64,000 nucleotides of DNA, from the NCBI GenBank assembly GCA_037013495.1, contig CM072810.1, positions 82,196,449 to 82,260,448 of the forward strand, written 5' to 3'. This document shows, piece after piece, positions 1 through 10,337 of the stretch (within the stretch, counting starts at the first letter, position 1; each line of letters starts with the position of its first letter). The position numbers were made by a program, and so were the translations under genes. The notes under the pieces are model-generated. The model was not told the DNA's origin. It was given only the letters and a program-made list of their open reading frames with translations, and ran no database searches. The stretch comes from Hippophae tibetana (lineage: Eukaryota; Streptophyta; Magnoliopsida; Rosales; Elaeagnaceae).

Positions 1-420
1 GGTGATTTCATTCCTCATTCTTGCAGTCTTTGCTGGTGGAGAATATTTGGCTAAATGTTTTTGAGCAAAATCCTCCCAAGTAGTGATAGAACCACATGGC
101 AATGAATTCAACCAACTCTTTGCCTTATCCCTAAGTGAAAAAGGAAATAGTCTCAACTGAATAGCATCATCAGTGACTCCATTATGCCTAAAGGTGTCAC
201 AAATCTCTAAAAAAATTGCTATATGGGAGTTTGGATTATCGTGGGGTAAACCACCAAATTGAACCGATGTTTGAATCATATGAATGATTCCAGGCTTAAT
301 TTCAAAATTATTGGCTTGAATTAATGGTCTTCTAATGCTTGCATGAATGCCACCAACCATAGGCGCTGCATAATCTCTTAAAGATCTTGGTTCCTCCACT
401 TCAGGAATTTCCACATCCAT
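1..420 (-). CDS. gag: Gag polyprotein, N-terminal part (partial at window start)
   Basis: An open frame of 140 codons starts with ATG at 420 and is still open at base 1, so the gene is cut by the window edge, not by a stop. The start MDVEIPEVEEPRSLRDYAAP is followed by a region typical of plant retrotransposon gag: ANNFEIKP, LRLFPFSLRDKAKSWLNSLP and TTWEDF. In this family the gag protein forms the cytoplasmic virus-like particle that packages the element RNA. No stop or frameshift is seen over these 420 bases, so this copy may be younger than most elements here. The start was chosen because it is the first ATG after the leader and gives the whole conserved N-terminus. Lineage: Athila-like or Tat-like. 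Confidence 0.85.
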   Translation of the reverse strand, partial: MDVEIPEVEEPRSLRDYAAPMVGGIHASIRRPLIQANNFEIKPGIIHMIQTSVQFGGLPHDNPNSHIAIFLEICDTFRHNGVTDDAIQLRLFPFSLRDKAKSWLNSLPCGSITTWEDFAQKHLAKYSPPAKTARMRNEIT

Positions 421-721
421 AATTAGGTGTTTTGAGGTTTCTTGTTGATTATTTTTTTCTTGTTTATTTTTTTTTTTAATTTTAAAATAGTTCTCTCAAT
501 TTCTAGATCTAACGGAACTATATCAAGATTTCTTATGCGTCGCATACAACGTCCCACTCTATCCAAAAATTTGAAAAATAAATCTAATAGGGTAAAAATG
601 AAAATAAAAAAATAAAAACATAAATAAACTCACAAATCTAAGCAAATAACAGTAAGCAATAATTTTTTTTAACTAAAATCAGAATAATTGGTATTAATAT
701 CAACAAAAATTAGTAAAACAA

Positions 722-740
722 TTCCCCACCAACGGTGCCA
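722..740 (-). other. Primer-binding site (tRNA-Asp type) of element D
   Basis: On the minus strand TGGCACCGTTGGTGGGGAA lies six bases inside the LTR end. It matches, with a few changes, the complement of the 3' end of plant tRNA-Asp, the usual primer for Athila and related elements. Confidence 0.75.
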
Positions 741-746
741 AAAAAT

Positions 747-1843
747 TGTTGTCACTTTTAGAGAACATAAAATCGTGCAAATATACACGGTCACAAGTAA
801 TAATATGATAAATAAAATATTGTTCTCACAGAGATTTATTACTAGCTTTCATTAATTACTAAAATTATTTAAACTTGATTTTATCCAAACAATCAATAAT
901 TTGATGTAGTTTGTCTTAACTAATTTTTTTTAACAGTTTGTACAAAAATTCTAGGATTTCAGTTTTACCAAATTAATCCACTTGAACATTTTATTTTTCT
1001 TGATTTATGTTTTCATATTTTAAGTTATTAACCAAGAACTCCTAATTTATCTATATATCTTTTCGGAGCTTCATACAAACACATCTCGCTGAAATAATTC
1101 ACTATATTCCTATGAGAATTAAGTTCAACCAGATTTATTAAGTTCTGAGTTCTTAAACAATTAAATATACAATAAAAGTATATTTCTATCCCTTATATAT
1201 ATACGTTATTTTATCACGAGCTACACACAAAAATGCCTTTTCCAAGTTTATTTAAGTGTTACAGATCAGTTAATTAATTTTCCGATAATTAAAAGCATTA
1301 AATATAGATAAAATAAATAACTTAAAATAGTTCCCTAAATCATTCAAAAATAATTAATTCAAGTTTCATAATTTAAGCTACACTGCAATCCTAGAACAAA
1401 TAAATTAGTTCATAGCAGAAATTAAAATTACAACACCACAATAATAAAACATTTCAGAGAAATAAAAATTAAAAGAAAATAGATTAGGAAAAACTCTTTC
1501 ACGATTCCTCAATGAAAAATAAATTTCTTCCCTTTCCTTCTTCTTCGTTGTCTTCTTTCTCTATAATTTTCCTAAGAAAATACAACACAAAAACTGTCAA
1601 ATAAACGTTCTACGTGTTGTAGAAAAACACGCAGAGAGGAAAGAAAAAGAAAACTTGAAAAGAAAAAATGGAGAGCTCAAAGCTGAAAAACGAAAAAAAA
1701 AAATTATAATTAATAAAATATATTTATTAAAAACTAATACTAAATATTAATTTAATTAATTTAAAAATTAACTAAAAATGTAAAGAATTAGCAATTATAA
1801 TTAATAAAATAGACGTAAATCACTGTATAACATATAGTTATCA
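747..1843 (-). repeat. 5' LTR of element D
   Basis: The repeat starts TGTTGTCAC and ends ..GTTATCA on the plus strand (TG..CA ends) and is about 1.1 kb. It aligns by eye with the 1.85-kb solo LTR at 44169-46016 at both ends, but it lacks that copy's GC-rich, G-box-bearing middle. The other LTR of this element is outside the window, so the target duplication cannot be checked. Confidence 0.8.
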
Positions 1844-2807
1844 GTTAGCATGAACAATAATTTTCTTTTCTTAATGGATTATTTTTGAGACACAATTTTT
1901 CATTCACCATAATATTATTTTAATCATATATATGATTTTTAAGTCCTCATAATAGAGAACCTAAAAATTGAGACCACACACCATGTATTAGGTCTCAATC
2001 AAATTTATCCTTCAAGATTACATTTTAACATATGTGTATATATTCATTTTATACCCCATATTTTAAAAAATTTCTATATTAATGAAAATTGACTAAAGTT
2101 TTCCAATTAGAACAAAAATGGTTTTGTACTAGTGATAAAGGTCAATGGTTTAAAACCTACATATGATAAGTAGATTTTACCCTTTGAATATTTTCTTATG
2201 AAAATACTTTTACTTTATATATTGGTTAGTAGATACAATATCCGTAAACTATTATCAAGGCTTAACATTATAATTAGGCTACTATTGACTTTTTTTGTGC
2301 TAAATACTTTTATTGATGCTTTATTTATGTTAGTTGTGAGATTTGTAAATGGAGAAAAACAAATCAAAGTTAAAATGAGGGAATTCGAACAAGGGTAAAA
2401 TAGATAAACTTAAGGCTTGATCGAGCATACCTTTGGAATGATCTAATATTGATCCTACATTAAGTAGACACCCTCAAATCAATTTTGGAAATCACCAGTA
2501 GGGGATTGATTATGAAGCGTTATGGCTAAGCATGTCTAGTAAAGCGAGTAACGATCCTTAATTGACCAAAGGCTTAAGAATTTTGGTCTACAAATGTTGG
2601 AACAGGGTGCTCGATTGATAAAGGTCCAGCTCGATCAATCAAGTAGTTCAAAAGAAATGGTGCCTACCTTATGTGCTTAGTCAGGCAAGCGAATGCCTTG
2701 ATTGAGCGAGCCTTTAAAATATCACTATAACTTTGTTGTTTTTTGACTTATAGATTTCAATTAGAACTATTAGAGACGAAGGGTTTCCAGCCATGGGTTA
2801 TGGTTAG
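1844..2807. other. Gene-free AT-rich stretch
   Basis: No supported gene. A 66-codon frame at 2198-2398 has no recognisable domain. Between about 2410 and 2720 the motif CTCGATCAA or its complement recurs several times in both orientations, which suggests an unidentified repeat. Confidence 0.5.
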
Positions 2808-3805
2808 TGATACAAAATTTATAAGTATATGAATTGTACATGTAATATGGTGTACTTGAAGTACATATATCGATCCCATGAGGATTGAATTATCTAGTGA
2901 TTATGTATCGAGCAATGATTACACAAATACAATTTAGACTAGGACAAAGTGATAAACAATTGAATTTAAATTAAACCTAAACTACTAATTACAAATGATT
3001 GGAAAATAAAGATAACTGAAAAGCCTAATTTGTTTCTAACATATCTATGACACAAAATTGAGTAAAAGAAATGATATTATAATTAGTCTTCCAATCCCAA
3101 TTACTCCAAAAAAATTACTCATGGTTGTTAGCAAAGTGTTCCAATGCCATCATGGGTCACAGAGGTAGTCAATATTAAACGCTTGTATCAGGTAAAATAG
3201 TGATTGTCATTCAACATCCCCAAGACAATACTCAAACCAGCCATGGAACAATGGTTAATCAAAACAAGTCATAGGACAGTTGAGATTGAAAAAATTCAAG
3301 ATCACCAATTGTTCTTGGTTCAAAGGGAATAAGCCAATTCATTACTTATAATAGTAAAAACCCAAGAGAAATTCTTGGAAATCATGCGATAGCTAAGTTT
3401 AACACAAATGAAGATTTCAAACAGCAAGGCAGAAGACTCCATCAACAAAACTTCATCAATACACTCCTCAACATCTTTGCCATTGGTTGATTTGGGGAAT
3501 GATAATGAATACGAATGCAAAGGAATTTTCTTTCTAGTCATTTAAATTTAAATTTTGTAAAACGGTCCATATACCTATATATATTGGGGTTAAAAGCCCA
3601 ATTATTGTAAAAATTGTAAAAGGCCCATTAAAATAGTCCATCAAAATCATTCAGCTCATGGAATAGTACTATTCATAAGTACTATAATAAGTATTGTAGT
3701 AGGTACTGTAACATAGACACAAAATGACAAAACAAGAAACAATGAGATAAGTTACTATTCATAAAACAATAAAAGGTGTTTAGCAAAGCACTATTCACAA
3801 TAGTG
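2808..3805. repeat. Possible decayed LTR remnant
   Basis: The stretch begins near TGATACAAAA and carries a CGATCCCATGAGGATTG block of the kind seen in transcribed LTRs of plant Ty3/gypsy elements. It ends close to the left edge of the LINE fragment. No second copy, primer site or target duplication was found, so this is a weak assignment. Confidence 0.25.
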
Positions 3806-3810
3806 TTGAC

Positions 3811-4905
3811 ATCTTCTATGTTGATGAACCATTCATCTTCGGTCGTGCTTGCTCATCGAACATGTAGGTTTTATCTAAGACTTCATTTATATGGTCATAT
3901 CTTGGGACATGTGGTAAACTTGAAAAAAATCCTTCATTCATTTTGGTAAGTGTGTGCCTCATAGGAATATTTCATCTCTCCAAACTATTGTTAGGTCGAA
4001 CATTGGAGATGACTCCTTATCATATCTAGGTGTCACCTTGTTTTAAAGGGATCCAAAGAAGTATTGGTTTCAAGGCTTGGCATATAAAATTTGTGTAAAA
4101 ATAGATGTGTGGAAGGGTTACACCCTCTCTTTGGTAGATCATAAATATTTGATTACTTCATTTATTTAGAGAACATAGCATGTTTATACATTCTTCTTAG
4201 ATATATAAATGGCCAAAAACTATTCTAGATGACCTAAAAAAACCATATGTAATTTATTTTTACTAGGAAAAACAGATAGACTTAAATTAGTTCAGGTTTC
4301 ATGGAGGGATTGGTATTGCCCTCTCGAGGAAAAAGGTCTTGGTTTGTAGGGTCTTTCTCTATTAAATAAGGCATTATTAAGAAAGATTGTTTGGAGGATT
4401 ATTACAGGGAATGCTAGCATTATGCTTTACTTATATAGTCGGTGTTTGGGTAAAGGGGAAACTCTACGAAGTTATTATGTTTGCTCTTCCGTTTGGCCCA
4501 ACTTGTGACGTTATTACTTGACTCTTTTGGAGAAGTACAGGTATTTAGTTGGTAGGAATTCCTTGATATAATTTTGGACATATAATTGACTAGGTACTCC
4601 TTTTATTGGAAAGGCTGAAGTGCCCTTGTAGACCCATCATTACAATCGTTAGTAGGGTGACCATTTGCAGGCTGATGGGTGGCATTTGTCGTAATATATG
4701 AGAACTCTTAACCAGATATCTCATTAGAGGTCAACTCGGTAGTTGCACGGAAAGGTATAGATACCAAAATTTGGACGCGTTCGATCAAAGAAGAGTCATA
4801 GCTAGTTAAGCTTATGACTTCCTATGTGTGGTAGGAAACATAATTTGGGGAAGGGCGATCTGGCCCCTTTTATACCACCATCTTGATCCATTCTATCATG
4901 GTGTA
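3811..4905 (+). pseudogene. LINE (non-LTR retrotransposon) ORF2 fragment, left part
   Basis: The plus-strand translation, across several in-frame stops and small frameshifts, follows the C-terminal half of a plant LINE reverse transcriptase. A degenerate catalytic box appears as FYVDEPFIF (normally ..YADD..). Then come a thumb-like DSLSYLGVTLF segment, KKYWFQGLA, LKLVQVSWRDW, and LSLLNKALLRKIVWRI, the hallmark segment before the zinc-binding domain. RYLVGRNSLI..FW and LGTPFI follow further on. Such proteins nick DNA and copy RNA into it in the nucleus. Stops at the positions of LF*RD, LGL*GL and WPNL* show it is dead. The coding track breaks at 4905, exactly at the target duplication of element 1. 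The last 80 bases before the break are not recognisable. Confidence 0.7.
4901..4905. repeat. Target-site duplication GTGTA of element 1 (left)
   Basis: GTGTA here is repeated at 12194-12198, directly flanking the outer ends of the two LTRs of element 1. Confidence 0.9.
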
Positions 4906-6707
4906 TGATGAGCGAAAACCAACATCACCGATTCTTACCAGTACTTTGGTTTTATATTTATAAAACTCTCGCAAGTGCACGAATCATTTCGAAGAAAATG
5001 ATAAGTATACTCCCAAGGTCGATCTAAGCAAGGAATGTATGTGGTTTTTAATTTATTATTCAAACTTTTAAAAACAAAATTAAATCCTAAACATCCTGTC
5101 ACGATATTTTGGGTTTTGTGTTTTTAATCTACTTACATAAAAATAAACATAGATTCAATAAACATTTATGCAAATTTTATCTTTTATAATAGTGGAGTAT
5201 TTATGGATATAATAACTAAGTTAATTATGCTTGCTCATATTATTTAGGTTATTAAAGATATGAATTGATATTTATTGATTATCCCTTTTTTATATGAATA
5301 CCACCTTTGGTGGGGTTAGATATTCTTTGTTAACTAAACAAATCAATTAACACCTATGGGTGGGGTTGATAACTAATTTGATTAATTAAATTAATTCATT
5401 TTTCTAAGAGATTGAAAATAAACCATTTAAATGCCACCTTTGGTGGGGTTAGATAGTTTAAACTTTATTCAAGGTGTCCAAATTAAACCTAAGAATTTAG
5501 TTATCCGAGTACTAACTTTCAAGTTTTAAAACCACTACTTAAAACATGTTGTCAATACATTTTCAGATAATAATTCTTATAAAAACTTTTGAAATAGAGC
5601 TTCACTCTAACTACCGGGCGATTGTACCAACAAATAAAAGAGCACTACTCTAAATTAGACTAGATAACTAAACCTTAAAATCTAATTTTCAGGTTTAAGT
5701 TTGTAATGAAAAATAATATATTTCTCTCTAACATTCTTAATATAAAATCTTGAATAAAAACAAAATCACTTCATTTTAGAGATTTTCACCGATTTAATAT
5801 TTTGCAAGCATAACAACGTTATTATTACATCATGTTTATAAATAGCCAGCATAGTTAAATTTAATCACAGACAAATTAAATATAACATGTAAGAATAAAG
5901 CATAAAAAATAACTGTAAAGAAAATAAAATCCTTACAGAACTTTGATGCTATTCCTGTTGCTGGAAAACCTCCAAGCGGAATTTGCACTCCCATTTATTG
6001 AATCAAAAAGCTAATAAATTAAAAAAACATAACTAGTTCTTCCCAAAAAGGGAAGAACTCTAAAACTAAGAGAAATTAACTAAGAAAAACTAAAAACTAA
6101 GAAAAACTAAGAAAAACTAAAAAATCTAAGAAAAGAGAGAAAGAAAGAAAAGAGAATAATGGTTTTTAGGTGTGTATAGAAGTGAAAGGAAGAAGGGTAT
6201 TTATAGGTGAGGATGGAGAGAAAAAGTAAGTGAAAAAATGTTAAAAAAATGTGAAAATGCGGAGTGCAATTGCTGAGGTCATTGATGACGTCAGCATGAT
6301 GTCATGGGGGCGGCTGCGCGCGAAAATGAGGCGAAATGGGCATCGGCGCGCGTAGGGGCTCACGCGGAACTGGGATTGGATGCGCGCGGCTTGGCGCAGA
6401 CGTGGGGCGCTACACGTGCAGTTGGGTGCTGGCGCGCGCGGGTCTGGGTGCTAGCGCGCGCGGGGCTTGGCACGGTTGGGCAGCGCGGCGGCGCGATTTT
6501 CTAATTTTTGACATTTTTGACCCATTTTGTCCAATTTTTCCATATTTGTTGACATTTCCCCATTTATTTATTAATATATTTGTGATGTATTGCTTCCAGT
6601 ATTCCTCTTTGAGTCTTTAAGTTACGTTTTTAAGCCAAAATACCTGAAAAACAATAAAAATCCCTATGATTCCGAAAAGTCAAATTTATAAAAATATATG
6701 ATAAAAC

Positions 6708-6746
<39 letters not shown>

Positions 6747-6801
6747 ATCAATTAATGTGCATAAACTCATGGTAATTTTAGTACTTTTTGAGCACTCATC
6801 A
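4906..6801 (-). repeat. 3' LTR of element 1
   Basis: Starts TGATGAG and ends CTCATCA, a 7-bp inverted terminal pair. On the minus strand it holds a GC- and CpG-rich island (about 6290-6500), then a TATA box, then a CT-rich leader. An imperfect AT dinucleotide run lies at about 6713-6743. Confidence 0.92.
6198..6205 (-). promoter_or_regulatory. LTR TATA box
   Basis: CTATAAATACCC on the minus strand, in a canonical plant context, about 85 bases downstream of the GC-rich island and before a CT-rich leader. The same block recurs in the sister LTRs. Confidence 0.6.
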
Positions 6802-7850
6802 CAACCCCCAACCAGCTTCTTGCTAGTCCCTTAGCAAGAGAAGCGATAAAAACTAAAAATTAAACTATCCTAAATTACTTTCGTGGATTGAAACAGTTGT
6901 ATTTAGCCTATGCAACAAGCCTTTAAACCCCTAGGTTGCTCTAGTGGACGAGTTTGAGTCTCGTGAGGGTTTTCAGTAATGATACCCACAAACATTGAAC
7001 TAAATGTAAAAATAAAAAGAAACAATAAAAACAATCAAATCAAAAACTAAAATTACAACAAAATCAAAAATTAATTTAAGAATAAAAGAAAACAACATAT
7101 CACAAAAATGTCTCATACTTTTTAATCTCTTTTAAGATCATAATTAAAATCTCAAGCATAAGTTATTTTAATCTTTTTAAACAATCATGATTTATTATAA
7201 TAATTAGTCGAAAATCATTTTCATATTTCATGTCAAAAATGTATCAATTTAATTTCACCCAATTTCAGTGTCATGAATCTGAATTTGCTTCGAATCTATT
7301 CCTCACAAGTCAATACTCTCAAAACACTGAATCTTATGGGTTTAAACACTCATACTATTTTATATGCGAAAGAGTTGATATATAGAAATGAACTAATATG
7401 TTCGCATATGTATAAAGAATAAAAGGCTCAAAGTGTTATTTTAACATTGATCTCATGAAAGGAATCGAATGTATAAATTATAAAGATATCATATATGAAA
7501 ATTATTTTCATGCATAAATCAAACTCATTAAGAAAGAATTTCAAGATATATGCTTTTTACAAATGAAGAAATTGCAATGACTTTTTAGGGAATTACTTCC
7601 TATATCTTTCTTTTGTAATTAGCCTGTACTCACAACTTTGTAGGGAATGTGGGTCATAATATGTTGATGATACTATATATATTTTTATCTCTCTATTTTT
7701 TTTTCTGTAGATATTTTTCAATATATGTATTTTTTAGAGAATCAACCTATGTATAGATTGTACATTTTTTAGGATTTTGGTGAGTGGTTAATTTTGTAAC
7801 TTTTCTGTTTGATCTTGGTTTAGGTAACCCCAGATATGTTTTTTTTTTGT
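6802..7850 (-). other. 3' untranslated region shared by the Athila family
   Basis: Non-coding, AT-rich, and clearly similar to 29388-30445 in element A' (for example TTCTTGCTAGTCCCTTAGCA in both). The first bases next to the LTR read TTGGGGGTTG on the minus strand, which is the likely polypurine tract. Beyond this stretch, 7851-8750 is gene-free AT-rich DNA. Confidence 0.7.
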
Positions 7851-8754
7851 AGCAGTCATGCATAAATGAGATATAAGCATATACTATCAATTTCTACTCA
7901 AATCATTTAATCTAAGCAAAAATAATAATAAAAAATATATGATACTCTATTAAGATGAGAAAAAATTCATACATTCAATGCTAATACCTATAGAGATCAT
8001 CTAAAAATTTGAATAAATAAGAAATGTGTTTGGAGTAGAAAAAATATATATTTCACTCGGAATAAAAGAATATTAGGCTCAAATTATATCTCACAAGGGT
8101 AGTCTCCACAAAAAAAATTCATAAACACTGATTTTAGGTTTAATATAATTTCCACATTTTATCAAGAAATACTAGTTATGATAAAAACTAACTAATTATA
8201 AAAAATAATTACAAAATATTTCATGATATGTTTTCAAAAATTAATCTAATAGTACAAAAGACTTAACTGTTTACTTAAATTTGATTTAAAGAAATGATAA
8301 ATTTTTGTGAGAATTTTTTTTTTCAAAAATTACTAAATCACATAAAACAAAAATAAAACCAAACACAAAAAACAAATGAAAGCGTGAACATAAAAAAAAT
8401 TATTTTTTTTTATTTTTTTAAATTGTTAAATCTTTTTGTTTTCTAATTAAGCATGGTAACTTTTCACCACCCCCAACCTAGAACTTACATTATTCTCAAT
8501 GTAACAATTGTAAATTAAAGATAAAGAGAAAAGAGAAGAAAGATTACCTATTTCTTGAGAATGTGTAAGTAGTAATGGAGAAATGCAGGTGCATTCATTA
8601 TATTCATCATTAAAGTGTATACAGACAGATCGCTGTGAACTTCTAACATCTCAACAAATATTTTTAGTTTTAACAATTTAAAAATTATTCACATATAATT
8701 AAACTAAAATAAACAATAAAATAAAGTAAATAACAGAAAATTACCTAAAATGAT

Positions 8755-8850
8755 GGGTTGCCTCCCATCCAGCGCTTAGTTTAATGTCTTAGCAAGACGT
8801 AACTTGGGGATTGCATTTTAAGTAATCTCAATGTCCCCTAATTATTGAGT
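8755..8850 (-). other. Conserved leader block of the Athila family
   Basis: A GGGTTGCCTCCCA..GTCTTAGCAAGACGT block resembles 34396-34485 (minus) and 57545-57600 (plus) in the two coding Athila copies, where it lies just upstream of gag. Conservation without coding suggests a role for the RNA, such as packaging or translation; that is inference. Confidence 0.5.
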
Positions 8851-9224
8851 CAATCAAACCTACAAGTAAGACAAGGTTGTCTACCTATACTGTTTCAAAC
8901 ATGCCCTATTGATTTTCAAATTTTTCTGTACCAAAAACTTGGGGCATGCTTGAGGGTTTTAGATAACCCACATCTAGGTGCAAATCAAATAATTAAGGCA
9001 TCAAAACACAATTGTACCTAGATCAAACAAATCAATTTTTTTTTGTTTAAAGATAAAATAACATAATCAGTATTAACCAAGAGTGCTCCCAGGAAAGAAT
9101 GGTGGGGAAAAGGCTCCTTAAAAACCATTCTCCTAAACAGAACAACGTTCCCAGGAAAGACTAGTGACACAAAGGCTTCCAAGAACTAGTCTACTAGACA
9201 AAACTCCCTTAAATCTTTACTTTT

Positions 9225-9510
9225 CATGTTATTAAAGTTAAGTTAAGTAAAAATTTAAGTTAATTAAGTAAAAGAAAATCTAAGTTAATTAAGTTAAGTT
9301 AATTAAAAAGCTAACTTAGTTAAGTTAATAAAAAAAATCTAAGTTAATTAAAAAGCTAAGTTAATTAAGTTAATTTAAGTAAAAATCTAAGTTAATTAAT
9401 TTAAGTTAATTAAAAATCTAAGTTAATTAAGTTAATGAAAAATTTAAGTTAATTAAAAAGCTAAGTTAATTATGTTAGTAAAAATCTAAGTTAATTAAGT
9501 TAAATGAAAA
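9225..9510. repeat. Degenerate TTAAGTTAATTAAG tandem repeat
   Basis: Short units AAGTTAATTAAGTTAAT with spacers of A runs are repeated many times through this stretch of element 1. A-rich simple sequence follows to about 9660. Confidence 0.75.
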
Positions 9511-9739
9511 TTAAAAGAGAAAAAAAATAGTTAAAGAAAAGAAATAAAAAAAATTAATAAAAATTAAATAAAATAAAAACAAAAATAAAAATAAAATAAA
9601 TTAAAATTGAAAAATGTAAAATAAAATAAAATAAAATAAAGTAAAATAAAAAATTAAATGACAATTAAAAATTAAGTTTTATTTTTTTTATTTTTTATTT
9701 TTAATTTAAAATTTATTTAATTTTTTTTATTTTTATTTT

Positions 9740-10110
9740 TTACATGAACGGTAATTTTATTATACTATTCACGCTATATTATTTATGCATTATCTTAAAA
9801 AAAATTTAATTTTTTTTACTATTCATGAATGGTAATTTTATTTTACTATTTAAACTATTTTATTTATTTATTTATTTTTTATCTTAATTTTTTTTTTAAT
9901 TTTTTTTACTATTCATGAACGGTAATTTTATTTTACTATTCACGCTATATTATTTCTTTTTTTTTATATATATTTTTTTATCTTAAAAAGTTTTTAAATT
10001 GTTTTTTTACTATTAATTAAGAGTAATTTTATTTTACTATTAACGTTATATTATTTATTTATTTTTTTATCTTAAAATTTTTAATTTTTTTTATTTTATT
10101 TTTACTATTC
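9740..10110. repeat. Four diverged 80-100-bp tandem units in element 1
   Basis: Each unit carries ACTATTCATGAACGGTAATT-like text, then ACTATTCACGCTATATTAT, then a TTATCTTAAAA tail. The unit anchors fall near 9748, 9831, 9921 and 10022. Confidence 0.65.
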
Positions 10111-10310
10111 ATGTAAAATTTATTTTTTACTTAAAATTTTAAATTTCTAAATTATTTTACTATTCAAAAAAAAATTATTTATTTTTATTATTTCTTATGA
10201 AATTTGAAATTTGATTATTATTTTTTTTATTAAAACAAAAAAAAAATCATAATTATTTACAGCACAAAAATATTTTTAAAATTTTGATAAATAAATTAAA
10301 AACACTATTC

Positions 10311-10331
10311 CTTCCCCCGGCAACGGCACCA
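10311..10331 (-). other. Primer-binding site (tRNA-Asp) of element 1
   Basis: On the minus strand TGGTGCCGTTGCCGGGGGAA follows the LTR end after a six-base spacer. It is nearly complementary to the 3' end of plant tRNA-Asp. Confidence 0.85.
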
Positions 10332-10337
10332 AAAACT

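Larger units (their letters stand above)
1..1843 (-). mobile_element. Ty3/gypsy LTR retrotransposon D, 5' part only
   Basis: Read on the minus strand the order is 5' LTR (747-1843), a tRNA-Asp primer-binding site, a leader of about 300 bases, and an open gag that runs off the window start. The order and strand are seen directly. The gag type and the tRNA-Asp primer fit the Athila/Tat branch of Ty3/gypsy; that lineage call is inference because pol is outside the window. The leader (421-721) is AT-rich and contains no long reading frame. Confidence 0.85.

Noticed and set aside
6304-6620. GC-rich open frames in the Athila LTR islands (also near 11693-11953, 28867-29175, 35812-36241, 61979-62397)
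   Set aside because: They arise from CpG-rich, stop-poor composition; several frames are open at once and none is conserved between copies.
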